A stretch of 64,000 bases of DNA from Siphonodentalium dalli (Eukaryota > Mollusca > Scaphopoda > Gadilida > Siphonodentaliidae). The stretch lies in the NCBI GenBank assembly GCA_032622095.1, contig CP136065.1, forward strand, positions 217,354,151 through 217,418,150, read 5' to 3'. Shown in pieces: positions 10,279 to 20,762 of this stretch (positions are counted from its first letter, which is position 1; each line of letters starts with the position of its first letter). The notes beneath the pieces are model-generated. The model did not search any database, was not told the DNA's origin, and saw only the letters and a list, made by a program, of their open reading frames with translations. The translations under genes were made by a program, and so were the position numbers.

Positions 10279-10611
10279 GACGGTTCTATGCTTTATAGTG
10301 ATCAGCATAGCTACATGTAAAGTATTTCCAGGTGTTAGCTCAACCTAAAATTGACATACGTGAAAATACTCGCTTTGCTAGACGGGGTTTGTCTTCAAGC
10401 ATTCAGGAAACAATTCATTTCGCCCACTTACATCGGAGTCTCGATGAGTTTCCATTGATCAACACTTCAGCTACATGTGCTACTGAGTTATTCAACGAAT
10501 GTTCAATAAATACACAGCCCGACCGATTTGCGACTTTTCTGAGTAAATGGAGTCAACTTGGTCCGCTGTATAAGACGATCGATATATTTAGGTACACGTA
10601 TATATGTATAT
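10279..10611. other. No gene recognised
   Basis: Unique sequence between the minisatellite and the composite repeat. A plus frame at 10332-10811 is open but runs into the repeat and is not recognisable. Confidence 0.35.
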
Positions 10612-10923
10612 GTACAGTACCTGTAAGAAGAAGTGGTATATTGAGGCGCACCTTTATTGCGATATTGAGCGCGCTTAATTTCGAAAAAGGCGCGATTATA
10701 GCACAACACCAAAAATATGTCGCGCTTATTATTGCGATATTGAGCCCAAACTATTGCGATATTAAGAGCACACATTTCCATACAGACCCGATAGTGTTAT
10801 ATTTATATTAGATAAATACTGTGCATATAGTACTCATATAGCATTTACAACTATAATTATATACAAATATAAAACATTGTCTCTATTTATGCAATAAACA
10901 ATATAGAAGACGCAATAATTTGC

Positions 10924-11341
10924 TTTAAAGGGGTACTGTACGCCAAATGTTGTTGTTGGTTTCTATAGTCTCCGAGTCGGAGAATAAGGTAACTATTCTT
11001 CCATTATTTGAAAGTATGTTGAGTACGAAGTCATGTTACGGAATACAAATTTACAGGAATGCAAAAATACAAATTGTCTTAACAATCCAGTATCCCTCAA
11101 TTACTGTTTTTGATTACGGTAATTCGTAATTTAATTGACGCCATTTTATGGCTCCAGTCAGAAATTCAATTTATATCAAATTATTAACTTTTAAATTATT
11201 AAATTTTAAGATAGCCTATTAACCTGAGCGTTTACAGAATACATCTTCGACTCAAATTACTTATGTTTCTATATATTATCGATATTAGATCGTTGTTGTC
11301 ACCGGAAATTTAATGAAAATGGCGTACAGTACCCCTTTAAA
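10924..11341. mobile_element. Non-autonomous DNA element with perfect 22-bp terminal inverted repeats
   Basis: The left end begins TTTAAAGGGGTACTGTACGC and the right end is its exact inverse, finishing CCCCTTTAAA. The 418 bp are AT-rich and non-coding. The related unoccupied copy near 34760-34775 reads 'aataatttgattttgatgtcac' where this locus has 'aataatttgc[element]tgtcac', so the insertion is precise. The target was about six bases (TTTTGA-like, now TTTAAA). TTAA at the core of the flank suggests a TTAA-targeting superfamily, but the TIR does not start with CCC. Confidence 0.8.
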
Positions 11342-11395
11342 TGTCACAATTTTAAGCGCAAGATGTCGCAATATTAAGCGCGAAATATTGCGATA

Positions 11396-11897
11396 TTAAA
11401 GGTACGGTTGGCCTTGGCGGTGGGTATCCTGTGAAAATATTTCCACCCGTAAAAAACCGCCACAAACAGAAAGAACATCAAAATGTAGACAGACTTTGTC
11501 CGTATATAAATAAGAAATATCGCATAAACAGTATGTTATTCTCATATGTTTAACCATTGTTATGTAAACAAAAGCATAAAAAGTTACTTTTCTGATGTTT
11601 GTTTATATTATGATAGTAAACATAAAGAGCGTTCTTTGTTGGTGAATTCCTGATATGGAACTAATAAAGAGCGTTTATGCCATTTGTGTGTGATTAGCCA
11701 GTAGCACTGTGCTGTCCTCTGTAACTCAATCAGGCTCTTGCTTAGGTAAAATATAGTAGGTATTTATGATAACATGCTGTTTACGCGATGGTCATGGTAT
11801 ATATGAACGAAACTGTATGCGTTTTAATGTTTTTCTGTTTACGGTGTTTGGAACAAATATGAATATTTTCGAAAATTAAGGCCTCACGTGCCTTTAA
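11396..11897 (+). mobile_element. TTAA-flanked MITE family B, copy 1
   Basis: TTAA (11396-11399) then AGGTACGG, and on the right CACGTGCCT then TTAA (11894-11897). The same element at 21749 and 44091 has ATACGGGCGGTGTTGGCGG and CGCCGCCCGTGCCT ends. The interior keeps 'tggcggtgggtat', 'aaaaaccgccacaaac', 'cataaacagtatgttatt' and 'aataaagagcgtttat'. The unoccupied relative at about 34690 reads 'gcgatattaagcgcg' uninterrupted in reverse complement, confirming precise insertion into TTAA. Confidence 0.85.
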
Positions 11898-12184
11898 GCG
11901 CAAAATATTGCAATAATATCGCAAGCGGCGCACTTGCGATATTGGGCGCGAAAATAGCGCGCTTAATATACCACTTGTTTTGACTGGTAGTGTATATATG
12001 GTCGATATCTAAAACTTTAGGTTTGGGGTCGTAAACACATCTGACTGTTCCCACCATGTGCAACTTCATAGCAATACCAGAGTAACACACGTTACAAGTT
12101 ACTCGTACATGTGGCTGAACCGGGCTAATGTAGGAGGTTGAACTTGATCAAATCAATTATTGCACAGTTGTTCAGGCTGAAAGG

Positions 12185-12485
12185 TTAACCCTTTACCCAA
12201 CAGAAGGGCCCTGTGCCAATGCATTCTCTTATATATGCGAGTCGACCATAAGATTTTTTTTAGGCCAATGCATTCTCTTATATATGCGAGGCGACCTATG
12301 GTCGACTCGCATATATAAGAGAATGCATTGGCACAGGGCATAACTGTAACCATCACAATGTGGTCAATGAGCCGGTTCCAATGATATCCATATTTGTATG
12401 GTTCTATTGAGACAGACCGAAGATATTTTAGGCTGTTGAAGCTTTATTTGGCCGGTTTTGGCCGGTTTGTTGGGTAAAAGGTTAA
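12185..12485 (-). mobile_element. TTAA MITE with double hairpin, internally deleted
   Basis: TTAACCCTTTACCCAACAGA at 12185; right end TGTTGGGTAAAAGG then TTAA at 12482-12485. The second half of hairpin A and most of the spacer are deleted at about 12250 ('gtcgaccata' joins 'agattttttttagg'). Hairpin B (about 12265-12333) is intact. Confidence 0.88.
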
Positions 12486-12905
12486 CGCCAATTGAAAATC
12501 GTTGGCTGTTCATTGTAGTATTGCAGGAAAGGCGCTGATGGGGGCGACATATGACTATCGAAGATGATTAATGTGATTAGGATGTAGCCATAGACATATT
12601 TCAGATTATGAACTATGCCGATTTAATTATACATACACTCTAATTGGAGGCTCGTTTTTAAGAAAGTGAAGCAGGTCGTTAGTGCACAGCACAAGTTAAT
12701 TAAACGTGACGGTAAAGGAAATAAGCCATGAAAACGAAGTACGTGGAGTTTATAGAGCGACAAAGACACCCCAATATAAGAAAATCATAGTCAGAAATGG
12801 TAACGCGCTCAAGATCATATATTATATACCCATGATTGTAATAATAGAATCTTTTTCATTTCTGTTATTTGTAATTGGCATAGCTTATCAAAAAATAAAC
12901 ATTAT
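12486..12905. other. No gene recognised
   Basis: A 70-codon frame at 12706-12918 ends in a hydrophobic stretch but has no start or splice context that I would trust. Confidence 0.35.
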
Positions 12906-13018
12906 TGACATAATGTAAACGCCAATAAACGAAACTGAAATTCTCAACTACACCTTTTACCGGGCTCGGCCTCGGGGTCGCACTGCAGCTCGGCCTCGGG
13001 GTCGCACTACAACTTTTA
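12906..13018 (-). repeat. Dispersed repeat matching 38945-39040
   Basis: In reverse complement this shares 'ggtaaaaggtgtagtt', 'gaatttca.tttcgtttattg' and 'attaaaagt' with 38945-39040. It also holds a two-copy tandem, 'gctcggcctcggggtcgcac', at about 12965-13008. AATAAACGAAA at one edge could be a retroposon tail. Confidence 0.5.
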
Positions 13019-13166
13019 ATGTGTCCCAATAATTATCATTCTATGAATAGAACCCCCAGCGCTATGGCAGCGCCCAGGCGAAACAAGAATTTGTACATTA
13101 GTATACACGCGGTGCGCGTAATGAACACCCCATGGGCTACGGAGCAGCGAAACCCTCATCTCCGGT

Positions 13167-13546
13167 TTAACCCTTTACCCAACAGAAGGGCCCTGTGTCA
13201 ATGCATTCTCTTATATATGCGAGTCGACCATAGGTCGCCTCGCATATATAAGAGAATGCATTGGCTTAACACATTAAAAATTATAAAAATGTTAAAGAAT
13301 GTAAGAAAAAATGGTAAAAAGTGTTAAAAAAAGATTTTTTTTAGGCCAATGCATTCTCTTATATATGCGAGGCGACCTATGGTCGACTCGCATATATAAG
13401 AGAATGCATTGGCACAGGGCATAACTGTAACCATCACAATGTGGTCAACGAGCCGGTTCCAATGATATCCATATTTGTATGGTTCTATTGAGACAGACCG
13501 AAGATATTTTAGGCTGTTGAAGCTTTATTTGGCCGGTTTTGGCCGG
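13167..13546 (-). mobile_element. TTAA MITE with double hairpin, right TIR lost
   Basis: Left end TTAACCCTTTACCCAACAGA at 13167. Hairpins at about 13197-13265 and 13345-13413. The family-specific arm ends 'ggccggttttggccgg' and the terminal TTGTTGGGTAAAGGG is absent. Instead the sequence continues 'attcgtcatctccggtttaa', which resembles the left flank 'ctcatctccggtttaa'. Confidence 0.82.
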
Positions 13547-13963
13547 ATTCGTCATCTCCGGTTTAAACCTTGTTTACGTAAACCTATCGGTATAAACCGC
13601 TGTTTGGCAGTTAACTCCGTGGTTTAAACCCGAGATACATTCGTCATCTCTGGTTTAAACATGGTCTAGTCAGACACATGATTTAGCAGTATTGACTATA
13701 TCTTCGATGTAAATAATCGTACTTGCCTAATGCAGACCGCCACGTTACGTCGGCAGCGAAACTCGATAATCACAACAAGAATATTTTGATTGAAATTTAT
13801 AAGCGAGAAGCGGTCACACCTGTAATATGCGTGGTGATAATTTTGTTTTTGTCAATTGCGATCATTTGCTTGATTTTTATAACCTTAACCGGCAACTAAA
13901 CCATATCATTCGTCGATCTAGCTAAACCAGGTTTAGGAAAGCTAGATATGAGATGACGAATTC
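13547..13963. mobile_element. Possible MITE with ATTCGTCATCTC terminal inverted repeats
   Basis: ATTCGTCATCTC at 13547 and its inverse GAGATGACGAAT near 13950 bound about 415 bp. 'gtttaaacc' motifs recur inside and a partial end recurs near 13648. Non-coding. Confidence 0.45.
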
Positions 13964-14108
13964 GCCTTTCTGGACCGCGGTTCACTTGGGTGTAGCTGTA
14001 CATAATCTTGATCGACGCGTGTCTTTAAGTGAAAGTGTCGGTTTGGTATTATCGTGTCACAATTGATTCAATCTCACGCGAGGGTTGTTATACACGCATG
14101 GCGTGTTT

Positions 14109-14137
14109 GGGTTAATTGGCGCGCCGCCAATTAACCC
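14109..14137. repeat. Perfect 13-bp-arm palindrome
   Basis: GGGTTAATTGGCG, three bases, then CGCCAATTAACCC. It contains GGCGCGCC. No further context is recognisable. Confidence 0.85.
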
Positions 14138-14534
14138 AATCATGCCAATAACCATAGTACCGGTTAGACACGGCTTGGCTGGACCGTCAATGTAGGTTTA
14201 AACCAGGTTTACACTCGGCTGATTAATTGGAGATATGAATTCCGGTCCTGGTGTTATCAACACCTGACACTCTAGATAGATGTGCCGTGGAAATTTGTAA
14301 AATGTATGCACCAATCGACCTGAGGACTTTTGCTATGGAACAGACCCGTTCTACATGACAGCAACACAAGGCAATATCCGAGACTGTATACTGGGAGATT
14401 AATGGTTTAAACGTCAACCAGTTGCCACTACAGAATGACTGTTGACGTTGAAACCCACGTGTGTGACTGCATGGAAGCGGCTGTCTAACCATAGTGATCG
14501 AACGCATCTGATTAAGAAACTCTCAGAAAACAAT
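14138..14534. other. No gene recognised
   Basis: A 94-codon minus-strand frame (14223-14507) is open but unidentifiable and without clear splice sites. Confidence 0.35.
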
Positions 14535-15410
14535 GTACCTCCAACACAAACAATGCTGACTAGTGGCCATCGAGAAATCCCGACAACAAATAACTAGAGT
14601 AGAGATAATGTGCAGGTACTGTACCTCCAATTCAAACTATGCTGACCAGTGGCAATCGAGAAATCCCGCCTACCGACAACTAGAGTATAGAGATAATGTG
14701 CAGGTAATGTACCTCAAACTCAAACTATGCCGACGAGTGGCCATCGAGAAATCCCGACAACAAATAACTAGATATTAAGATAATGTGCAGGTAATGTACC
14801 TCCAACACAAACAATGCTGACTAGTGGCCATCGAGAAATCTCGCCTACCAATAACTAGAGATGAGATAATGTGCAGGTAATGTACCTCAAACTCAAACTA
14901 TGCTGACCAGTGGCAATCGAGAAATCCCGCCTACCGACAACTAGAGTATAGAGATAATGTGCAGGTAATGTACCTCCAACTCAAACTATGCTGACCAGTG
15001 GCAATCGAGAAATCTCGCCTACCAACAACTAGAGTAGATATAATGTGCAGGTAATGTACCTCAAACTCAAACTATCCTGACCAGTGGCCATCGAGAAATC
15101 CCGACAACAAATAACTAGATATTAAGATAATGTGCAGGTAATGTACCTCCAACTCAAACTATGCTGACCAGTGGCAATCGAGAAATCTCGCCTACCAATA
15201 ACTAGAGATGAGATAATGTGCAGGTAATGTACCTCAAACTCAAACTATGCTGACGAGTGGCCATCGAGAAATCGCGACAACAAATAACTAGAGTATAGAC
15301 ATAATGTGCAGGTAATGTACCTCCAACTCAAACTATGCTGACGAGTGGCCATCGAGAAATCCCGCCTATCAATAACTAGAGTAGAGATAATGTGCAGGTA
15401 ATGTACCTCG
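14535..15410 (+). repeat. 86-88 bp tandem repeat, ten units
   Basis: Units begin at about 14535, 14621, 14709, 14795, 14882, 14970, 15055, 15142, 15229 and 15317. Each contains 'actatgctgaccagtgg', 'catcgagaaatc', 'aactaga' and the near-palindromic 'aggtaatgtacct'. Variants (cgacaacaaataact versus cgcctaccaacaact) alternate, suggesting block duplication. Confidence 0.9.
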
Positions 15411-17495
15411 TCCACATGCAGAAGAAGCCCATAAACACCAAACGTCCATATTCATACTGATGCACTTCCACACTCTCGATGATAAGGGCTTTCTTTTAAG
15501 GTCTCCACGTTTTCGAGGCGGTTGGGTAGTGGATAAGATCGTCCCGATCTGGTCTTGCGTTGTTTTGGTTCAACGCGTTTGAATTCCCGGGTTTGTATAT
15601 ACAATGCAAAGAAATTGTTGTGGATAATTTGCATGTACAGTGACGTAGTATAACAGCATAACGGGGACGGGAATTGAGAATCAGCAGTATGTTGAAATTG
15701 TTTGAAAGTGGTTTTCAGAATTATGGGTTAGATGGTCCTAATCGCTGTTGGAGTGTACTAAATCAACCATGTACTCTTTATTATGAAACCATTATTATAG
15801 TTAAAGGTCAGTATTTGGTAAGCAGTAAATAGACTCGAAATGCAAAACTATATTTTCTACGCGGATGCGCCGACTGCAAAGTGTAAGGTTTGTTATAGTT
15901 CCGCACATTCTTGGCGGCGAATTTCTTCCACTTTACATATTCTCTGTCGCGACAACATTATGAGTGGTTTTTCACACAATAATTAGAAAGAATGATTAAT
16001 ATGATAAATATGATATGACCCTCGTCTAGAATTTTCCGTGTTACATCGACAAAAGGCTCGGCAAAACGGAATAAACGAAGACGAGGAATAATACGAGGTA
16101 AACGCTCATTTCATCTCCTCTATACATAAACATTCATTTGTTTAAACAGTTTTAATTGAGATCGAAATTTATAATCATTTATAATTATCTTACAAAAATT
16201 ACAATAGTACACATGGTTTGATAAGTTACAGAAATTCAAGAGTTTTCCAAATTATATTGTCAATTTAAATTATTTACTTAAAATTTGTAGATTTGGGGTT
16301 CATTTAGTTAATGAGGGCAGAAAAATATCAATTGCATATGTCTTCAAAGGGGATATGAATCAGTCAGGCCACTAATTAAAGCTAGACTATGTTTCATTTC
16401 ATTCAACTTACGGTCTACGGACTCCCATGGAATAACTTATTTCAAACGGAAGGAATCGCGCCAGTGAAATTACTTGCGCATCGAAGAATGCGGTACTCGG
16501 TCAATCAATAGCTTCCTACAAAACCAATAATTATTCACACCTTATCACACCTTATCACACTTATCACTTCTTCACAAGACCCGCCCAATGTTGCTGCAAA
16601 TAAGTATAACGGAAAGCGGAAGTGATGGAGAAAGCGAGGCCGTACGATTACAACATGGCTGAACATGGCGAATCGAAATTCTTGATGGTGCAATTAAAGA
16701 TCCATAGCCAGATTAAGCGCCCCTCAATTACCTATTTCTTTGGATTCGGGGGGTAACAGATATTGATTCGAGTCGAGGAACCCACCTATCAAAGCACAGT
16801 GTTATTATATATCGATTTTTAAAATCTATTATTTTTCACCATCGAGGCTCATTAGTGGCCCAGTAAAATGTCGATGAGCCGACGGCCTTGGACCAAATTG
16901 CGGATGAAGATGGATAGCTCTAACAGGGCAAATGTCGTCCAACAACATGTTGATAAATAACACGTTTCGGTTAATTTGATACTATAGTTGACAGTGGTTA
17001 TAATTATTTTTGGGCAATTAATCGATAACTGAAACGGCATTTCTAAAAATGTTGTGATTGTTGGAATCTGATGATATGGGGACCATCGAATAGGATTGAG
17101 TACCTTTAACAATGTATTGCAAAAAAAGCATTACTTAAGTAACTTTAGAGCACAATCTCATTGTTGAAATCGTTCCCTGATTTTTGGTAAAGCACAACAA
17201 TTCCCAAGGCTGGCGAAGGAATAGTTCAGTGATGATCCCAGTGTTAGGCACACGCAACTCATAACAGACAAATCGCACGGGCGCTTTAAAGTTGGACCAG
17301 ACCGCGTTGTTTCGGACATATCTATTCACATTCAACGGCGATCAGGACATGATAATCACGTTGTTGTGCGTGACTAACCGGCTATTGTGTCCAATCGCGG
17401 CCAGCGCACGGACTGTGCGTCGTGGTCAAAACACGTTCAATGGCACATTTTCATTTGATTGCATTATGTGGGATCAATTGTGCTCTTAGTCGGTC
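15411..17495. other. No gene recognised
   Basis: AT-rich. Minus-strand frames at 15452-15634, 16852-17112 and 17135-17335 have no recognisable product. A small 'ttatcacacc' tandem is at 16530-16565. Confidence 0.4.
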
Positions 17496-17576
17496 AGAGC
17501 ACGCGAATAGTTCTTTACCAGAATAAATCTAGTCTTCGACTCGATTTATTCTGGTAAAGAACTATTCTTGTGCTCT
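17496..17576. repeat. 34-bp-arm hairpin
   Basis: AGAGCACGCGAATAGTTC... at 17496 pairs with ...GAACTATTCTTGTGCTCT ending 17576 with only about two mismatches, leaving a loop of about 12 bases (tagtcttcgact). It could be a miniature palindromic transposon or a hairpin-RNA source. Confidence 0.85.
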
Positions 17577-18337
17577 AACCATTACTTAGTGTTCATTCTG
17601 ACAGCAGACTGGGCTTCTTTTGTCAGCTCATCTTTATTCTCCATGTCCAAGAGCGCTGCATCATATAAATATTTTTTCCTGCTCTTTTGGAGAAAATTGT
17701 CTTAACAGTTTTTGAAGGCATTTAGGCTTTCCGCTTCAAATACATCCAAATGGGAGACTATTCCATAAATTAGTTACCCTAATCGAAAACTAGTCTCTCT
17801 CAGATTACTTTCGCGATGTCGATGGTAAAGTTTACTGTTGTGTCCACGGCATTGATTCACTGAACATGAGAATATTCTACGAATTCATCCATAGAAATGA
17901 CGTGTGAGCTATTCTGCCCACGGATTACGGACAGTATTATTAACACATGTGCATGGGCATTGTCGCACGTCAATCAAAACAGTAAATATTGCCAAATTCT
18001 AAACATGAATATTAATGAGCTGTCGCGAGCTGGGGAACATCCGTTCTTCTCTGAAATCAATTTAAGTATCGGAATCTCTAGACTGGGTGCTGACTGTGAT
18101 GAAACCTTGGTCTAGTTTTGACCATGACATGTCTCTTTTGTTATAAGTGAGACTGGCTGTGAACGGCATCTGTCACTCTGGCAGGAGTCGAGCGGGACAG
18201 TTCATTATTGCTTTGTCTGTCTGCTTTTCCTCCTGTCAGACACTGAGCACGGGTGAGTTGTGCGTCGCGATCTAGGTTGCAGCTGCCCCCGTGCTTAGCG
18301 CCAGTGAGATGGTTTTGGATTAGGCTTAGGACGGATT
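17577..18337. other. No gene recognised; possible leader of the 18338 ORF
   Basis: GC content rises from about 18160 towards the ORF start, consistent with an untranslated leader, but no promoter motif is evident. Confidence 0.3.
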
Positions 18338-19210
18338 ATGGACTTGATCCCCGAAGCCGCGTTGCTTGCAGTGCAAAGTAGTCGGGTAGTTAACATCGCT
18401 AGTTGGTCTCTCCAGTCTAGCGGGGGCTACCTGACACTTTGCTTGGAGTTCCGGACTAAAGATGCTGGTAACCAGAGATCTAAAGACCGGGACGTCAACG
18501 CCAAAGCCACCCGCTGCACCATGAAGAAGATGAAGACCGGGCCTACGAAGAAAAAGACTCCTTCTAGGCGCAGAAGGGACGCTGCTAGACGGGCGAAGTG
18601 GAAGAAGAAGATGGGGGCGACCGTTGATCGACCGGTCACCCCTCCCCGCGTGGTTCAGCCGTCCAGTGTCACAGCCGGTAGGCCGGAGTTGTCTGAGAGA
18701 CGCCCAGACGACTCGACCTGCATGGAGACTGACGACATAGTACCAGCTAGCAGGGACTCCGTGGATCTGCCGGAGATCCCCGTTGTCGTCATCGAGGCTA
18801 GCGGAGACAGGGACGTGGATACCACCCCAGATGTTCCTGCCGCCAGCTTCGACGTGGAACTGGATAGTTTTACACATCGGACACCGGATTACCAACACAT
18901 CCCGGTGTCCCCCAGCTCCACCAGCACCAACAACAACACCAGCACAGCCACCACCCGTTCTGTGGAAGAGATTGAAGAGATTATCGCTGAATCATGTAGA
19001 TTTAGGGAAGAACAGAGATTACTAAGAAAACAAGAAGAGGAAGAATCTCATCAGCGACAGAAAGATTTTGATCAGCGACAGGAAAAATATCAACAGGAGC
19101 AGACAGAACGGGAAGAAGAACAGGCAGCTGTGATGCAACAAATTCAACAACAACTACAGCAAACAGAAACTCAACAGCGGAAAAAAAAGAAAGCCAAGAA
19201 AAAGAAATAA
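18338..19210 (+). CDS. Intact 290-codon ORF, basic/Ser-Thr/coiled-coil protein, possible retroelement ORF1
   Basis: Unrecognised. The ATG at 18338 opens an uninterrupted frame of clearly higher GC than its surroundings. Residues 1-50 are mixed. Residues about 61-92 are strongly basic (MKKMKTGPTKKKTPSRRRRD and on to KWKKK). Residues 100-200 are Pro/Ser/Asp-rich and look disordered. Residues 208-290 are a Glu/Gln/Arg-rich likely coiled coil ending in a poly-Lys tail. A basic 'TPSRRRRDAARR' patch followed by low complexity resembles nucleic-acid-binding N-terminal ORFs of some invertebrate non-LTR retrotransposons, but no zinc knuckle or RRM is visible and no RT follows. ATTAAA about 70 bp past the stop (19281) could end a transcript. 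It may also be a single-exon host gene. Confidence 0.5.
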   Translation: MDLIPEAALLAVQSSRVVNIASWSLQSSGGYLTLCLEFRTKDAGNQRSKDRDVNAKATRCTMKKMKTGPTKKKTPSRRRRDAARRAKWKKKMGATVDRPVTPPRVVQPSSVTAGRPELSERRPDDSTCMETDDIVPASRDSVDLPEIPVVVIEASGDRDVDTTPDVPAASFDVELDSFTHRTPDYQHIPVSPSSTSTNNNTSTATTRSVEEIEEIIAESCRFREEQRLLRKQEEEESHQRQKDFDQRQEKYQQEQTEREEEQAAVMQQIQQQLQQTETQQRKKKKAKKKK

Positions 19211-20199
19211 TTCTATGTCTAGATCATTTTCATTTCACCTCACCAATCTCATGTTAATGTAATACCATTACATGTATCCTCATTAAACTCAACAGTGGGT
19301 TGTAGGAGAGGGATTCCGCCCCTTTCAAATCTTCCCGGGAAAGTTTCCCAACCCCCCCATAGTAGTAGTAGTAGCGTGGCATCTGTCACTCCAGACCAAC
19401 AGACATTCATATCCATAGACATGTGGAGTCTCGATGCATTATACTATGGTCGTGATACGCGAATTGATGGGTTGACCCGGAAGAAATTATAAGAAAGCGA
19501 GTTTGGTGTTAAAAAACGCAGGCGAATCTTCAGTGTAACATATCTAAAATCCGCTTTGTGGAAACATCTTTTGGCCAAGATGATGTCCAACATGGTTGTC
19601 TATGTTACATTAGTTCTCGAAATCAGTCATAAAAGAGTATGATCTGTCTGTCTGTTCGCGATTTTTCTCCCATATGCAGACACTGGACAGATTTCAACCA
19701 CATTTGTTGTGGCGACTCGTGGTACTCTGGCACATGAAACAGTGAATTAAGAAATACCCACAAACAATTGTTAAATTGAGCAAGGATTTCAATCTAACAA
19801 AAATGAAAAAAAAAAAAAAAAATTTAATCAAAATGTTTAAACGATCAACATGGTCGTCAAGTGCACAAAGGGGCCGCGGGATCCACCGGCGATAAAGTAT
19901 CCGGAAGGGAGCCTTTTTCAGCTAGTATGAAATATTGTGGCATAATGACGCAATTTTAACAGTTTGTGTGAAATAAGAGTACCGGAATGAATTATCAATG
20001 TTTGCTCGTACGTAAACCAGCTAGTTATATTTGTTGGCGAGATGCTGTTTTACGTCCGAGTCCCACCGCGATGGTCCTCTATGACGCAATTTACGCATAG
20101 ACATGGTGGCGTGATTTGTTCTCTATTTTTATCTACAACATTGATGAGTAGTAATCTTATAGGAAATGTTCAGATAATAAGTTAAAAATGCGGCCATTG
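19211..20199. other. No gene recognised
   Basis: Contains a short tagtag run near 19363 and an A-tract at 19807-19821. No further ORF or repeat structure is supported. Confidence 0.4.
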
Positions 20200-20762
20200 T
20201 TGAACTTATTATCTAAACATTTCCCTAAAAAAATTGGGCTCTTTTTGCACTTTATTATTTGTCGCCTGCTTTGATCACATTAACCCTTTACCCAACAAAC
20301 CGGCCAAAACCGGCCAAATAAAGCTTCAACAGCCTAAAATATCTTTGGTCTGTCTCAATAGAACCATACAAATATGGATATCATTGGAACCGGCTCCTTG
20401 ACCACATTGTGATAGTTACAGTTATGCCCTGTGCCAATGCATTCTCTTATATATGCGAGTCGACCATAGGTCGCCTCGCATATATAAGAGAATGCATTGG
20501 CCTAAAATAAATCTTTTTTAAACACTTTTTACCATTTTTTCTTACATTCTTTAACAATTTTATAATTTTTAATGTGTTAAGCCAATGCATTCTCTTATAT
20601 ATGCGAGGCGACCTATGGTCGACTCGCATATATAAGAGAATGCATTGGCACAGGGCCCTTCTGTTGGGTAAAGGGTTAACATCCCTCAAAATCAATAATA
20701 TACCATTCCATGTACACTTTTTTAACTTGGTGGGAGAACCCATTTAGTATAGAAAGGGTTAA
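20200..20762 (+). repeat. Dispersed repeat, copy split by a TTAA MITE
   Basis: Flanks at 20200-20279 and 20676-20762 correspond to the continuous copy at 1240-1391. The MITE 20280-20679 lies between them at the TTAA that is undivided in the other copy. Confidence 0.6.
20280..20679 (+). mobile_element. TTAA MITE with double hairpin, complete copy
   Basis: TTAACCCTTTACCCAACAAA at 20280 and TGTTGGGTAAAGGGTTAA ending 20679, same orientation as 3961-4412. Hairpins at about 20432-20500 and 20581-20649. The spacer is shorter than in the 3961 copy, giving 400 bp in all. Confidence 0.9.

Larger units (their letters stand above)
10612..11995 (+). repeat. GCGC/TTAATATTGCGATATT repeat, interrupted by two TTAA-type insertions
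   Basis: The ends are inverted copies: 'tacagtacctgtaagaagaagtgg' at 10612 and 'ccacttgttttgactggtag' near 11970. The interior is built from short inverted motifs such as attgcgatattaagcgcg. The repeat proper is 10612-10923, 11342-11395 and 11898-11995; insertions occupy 10924-11341 and 11396-11893. A copy without either insertion is at 34574-34912 (reverse orientation) and a deleted one at 36895-37108. Confidence 0.8.

Noticed and set aside
9433-10308. 291-codon minus-strand ORF of TGYVILL repeats
   Set aside because: Fully explained by a 21-bp stop-free tandem unit; no splice sites, no unique domain, and the start lies at the array edge.
18326-18898. 190-codon minus-strand ORF opposite the 18338 ORF
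   Set aside because: Antisense shadow of a GC-rich coding frame; no start context or recognisable protein.
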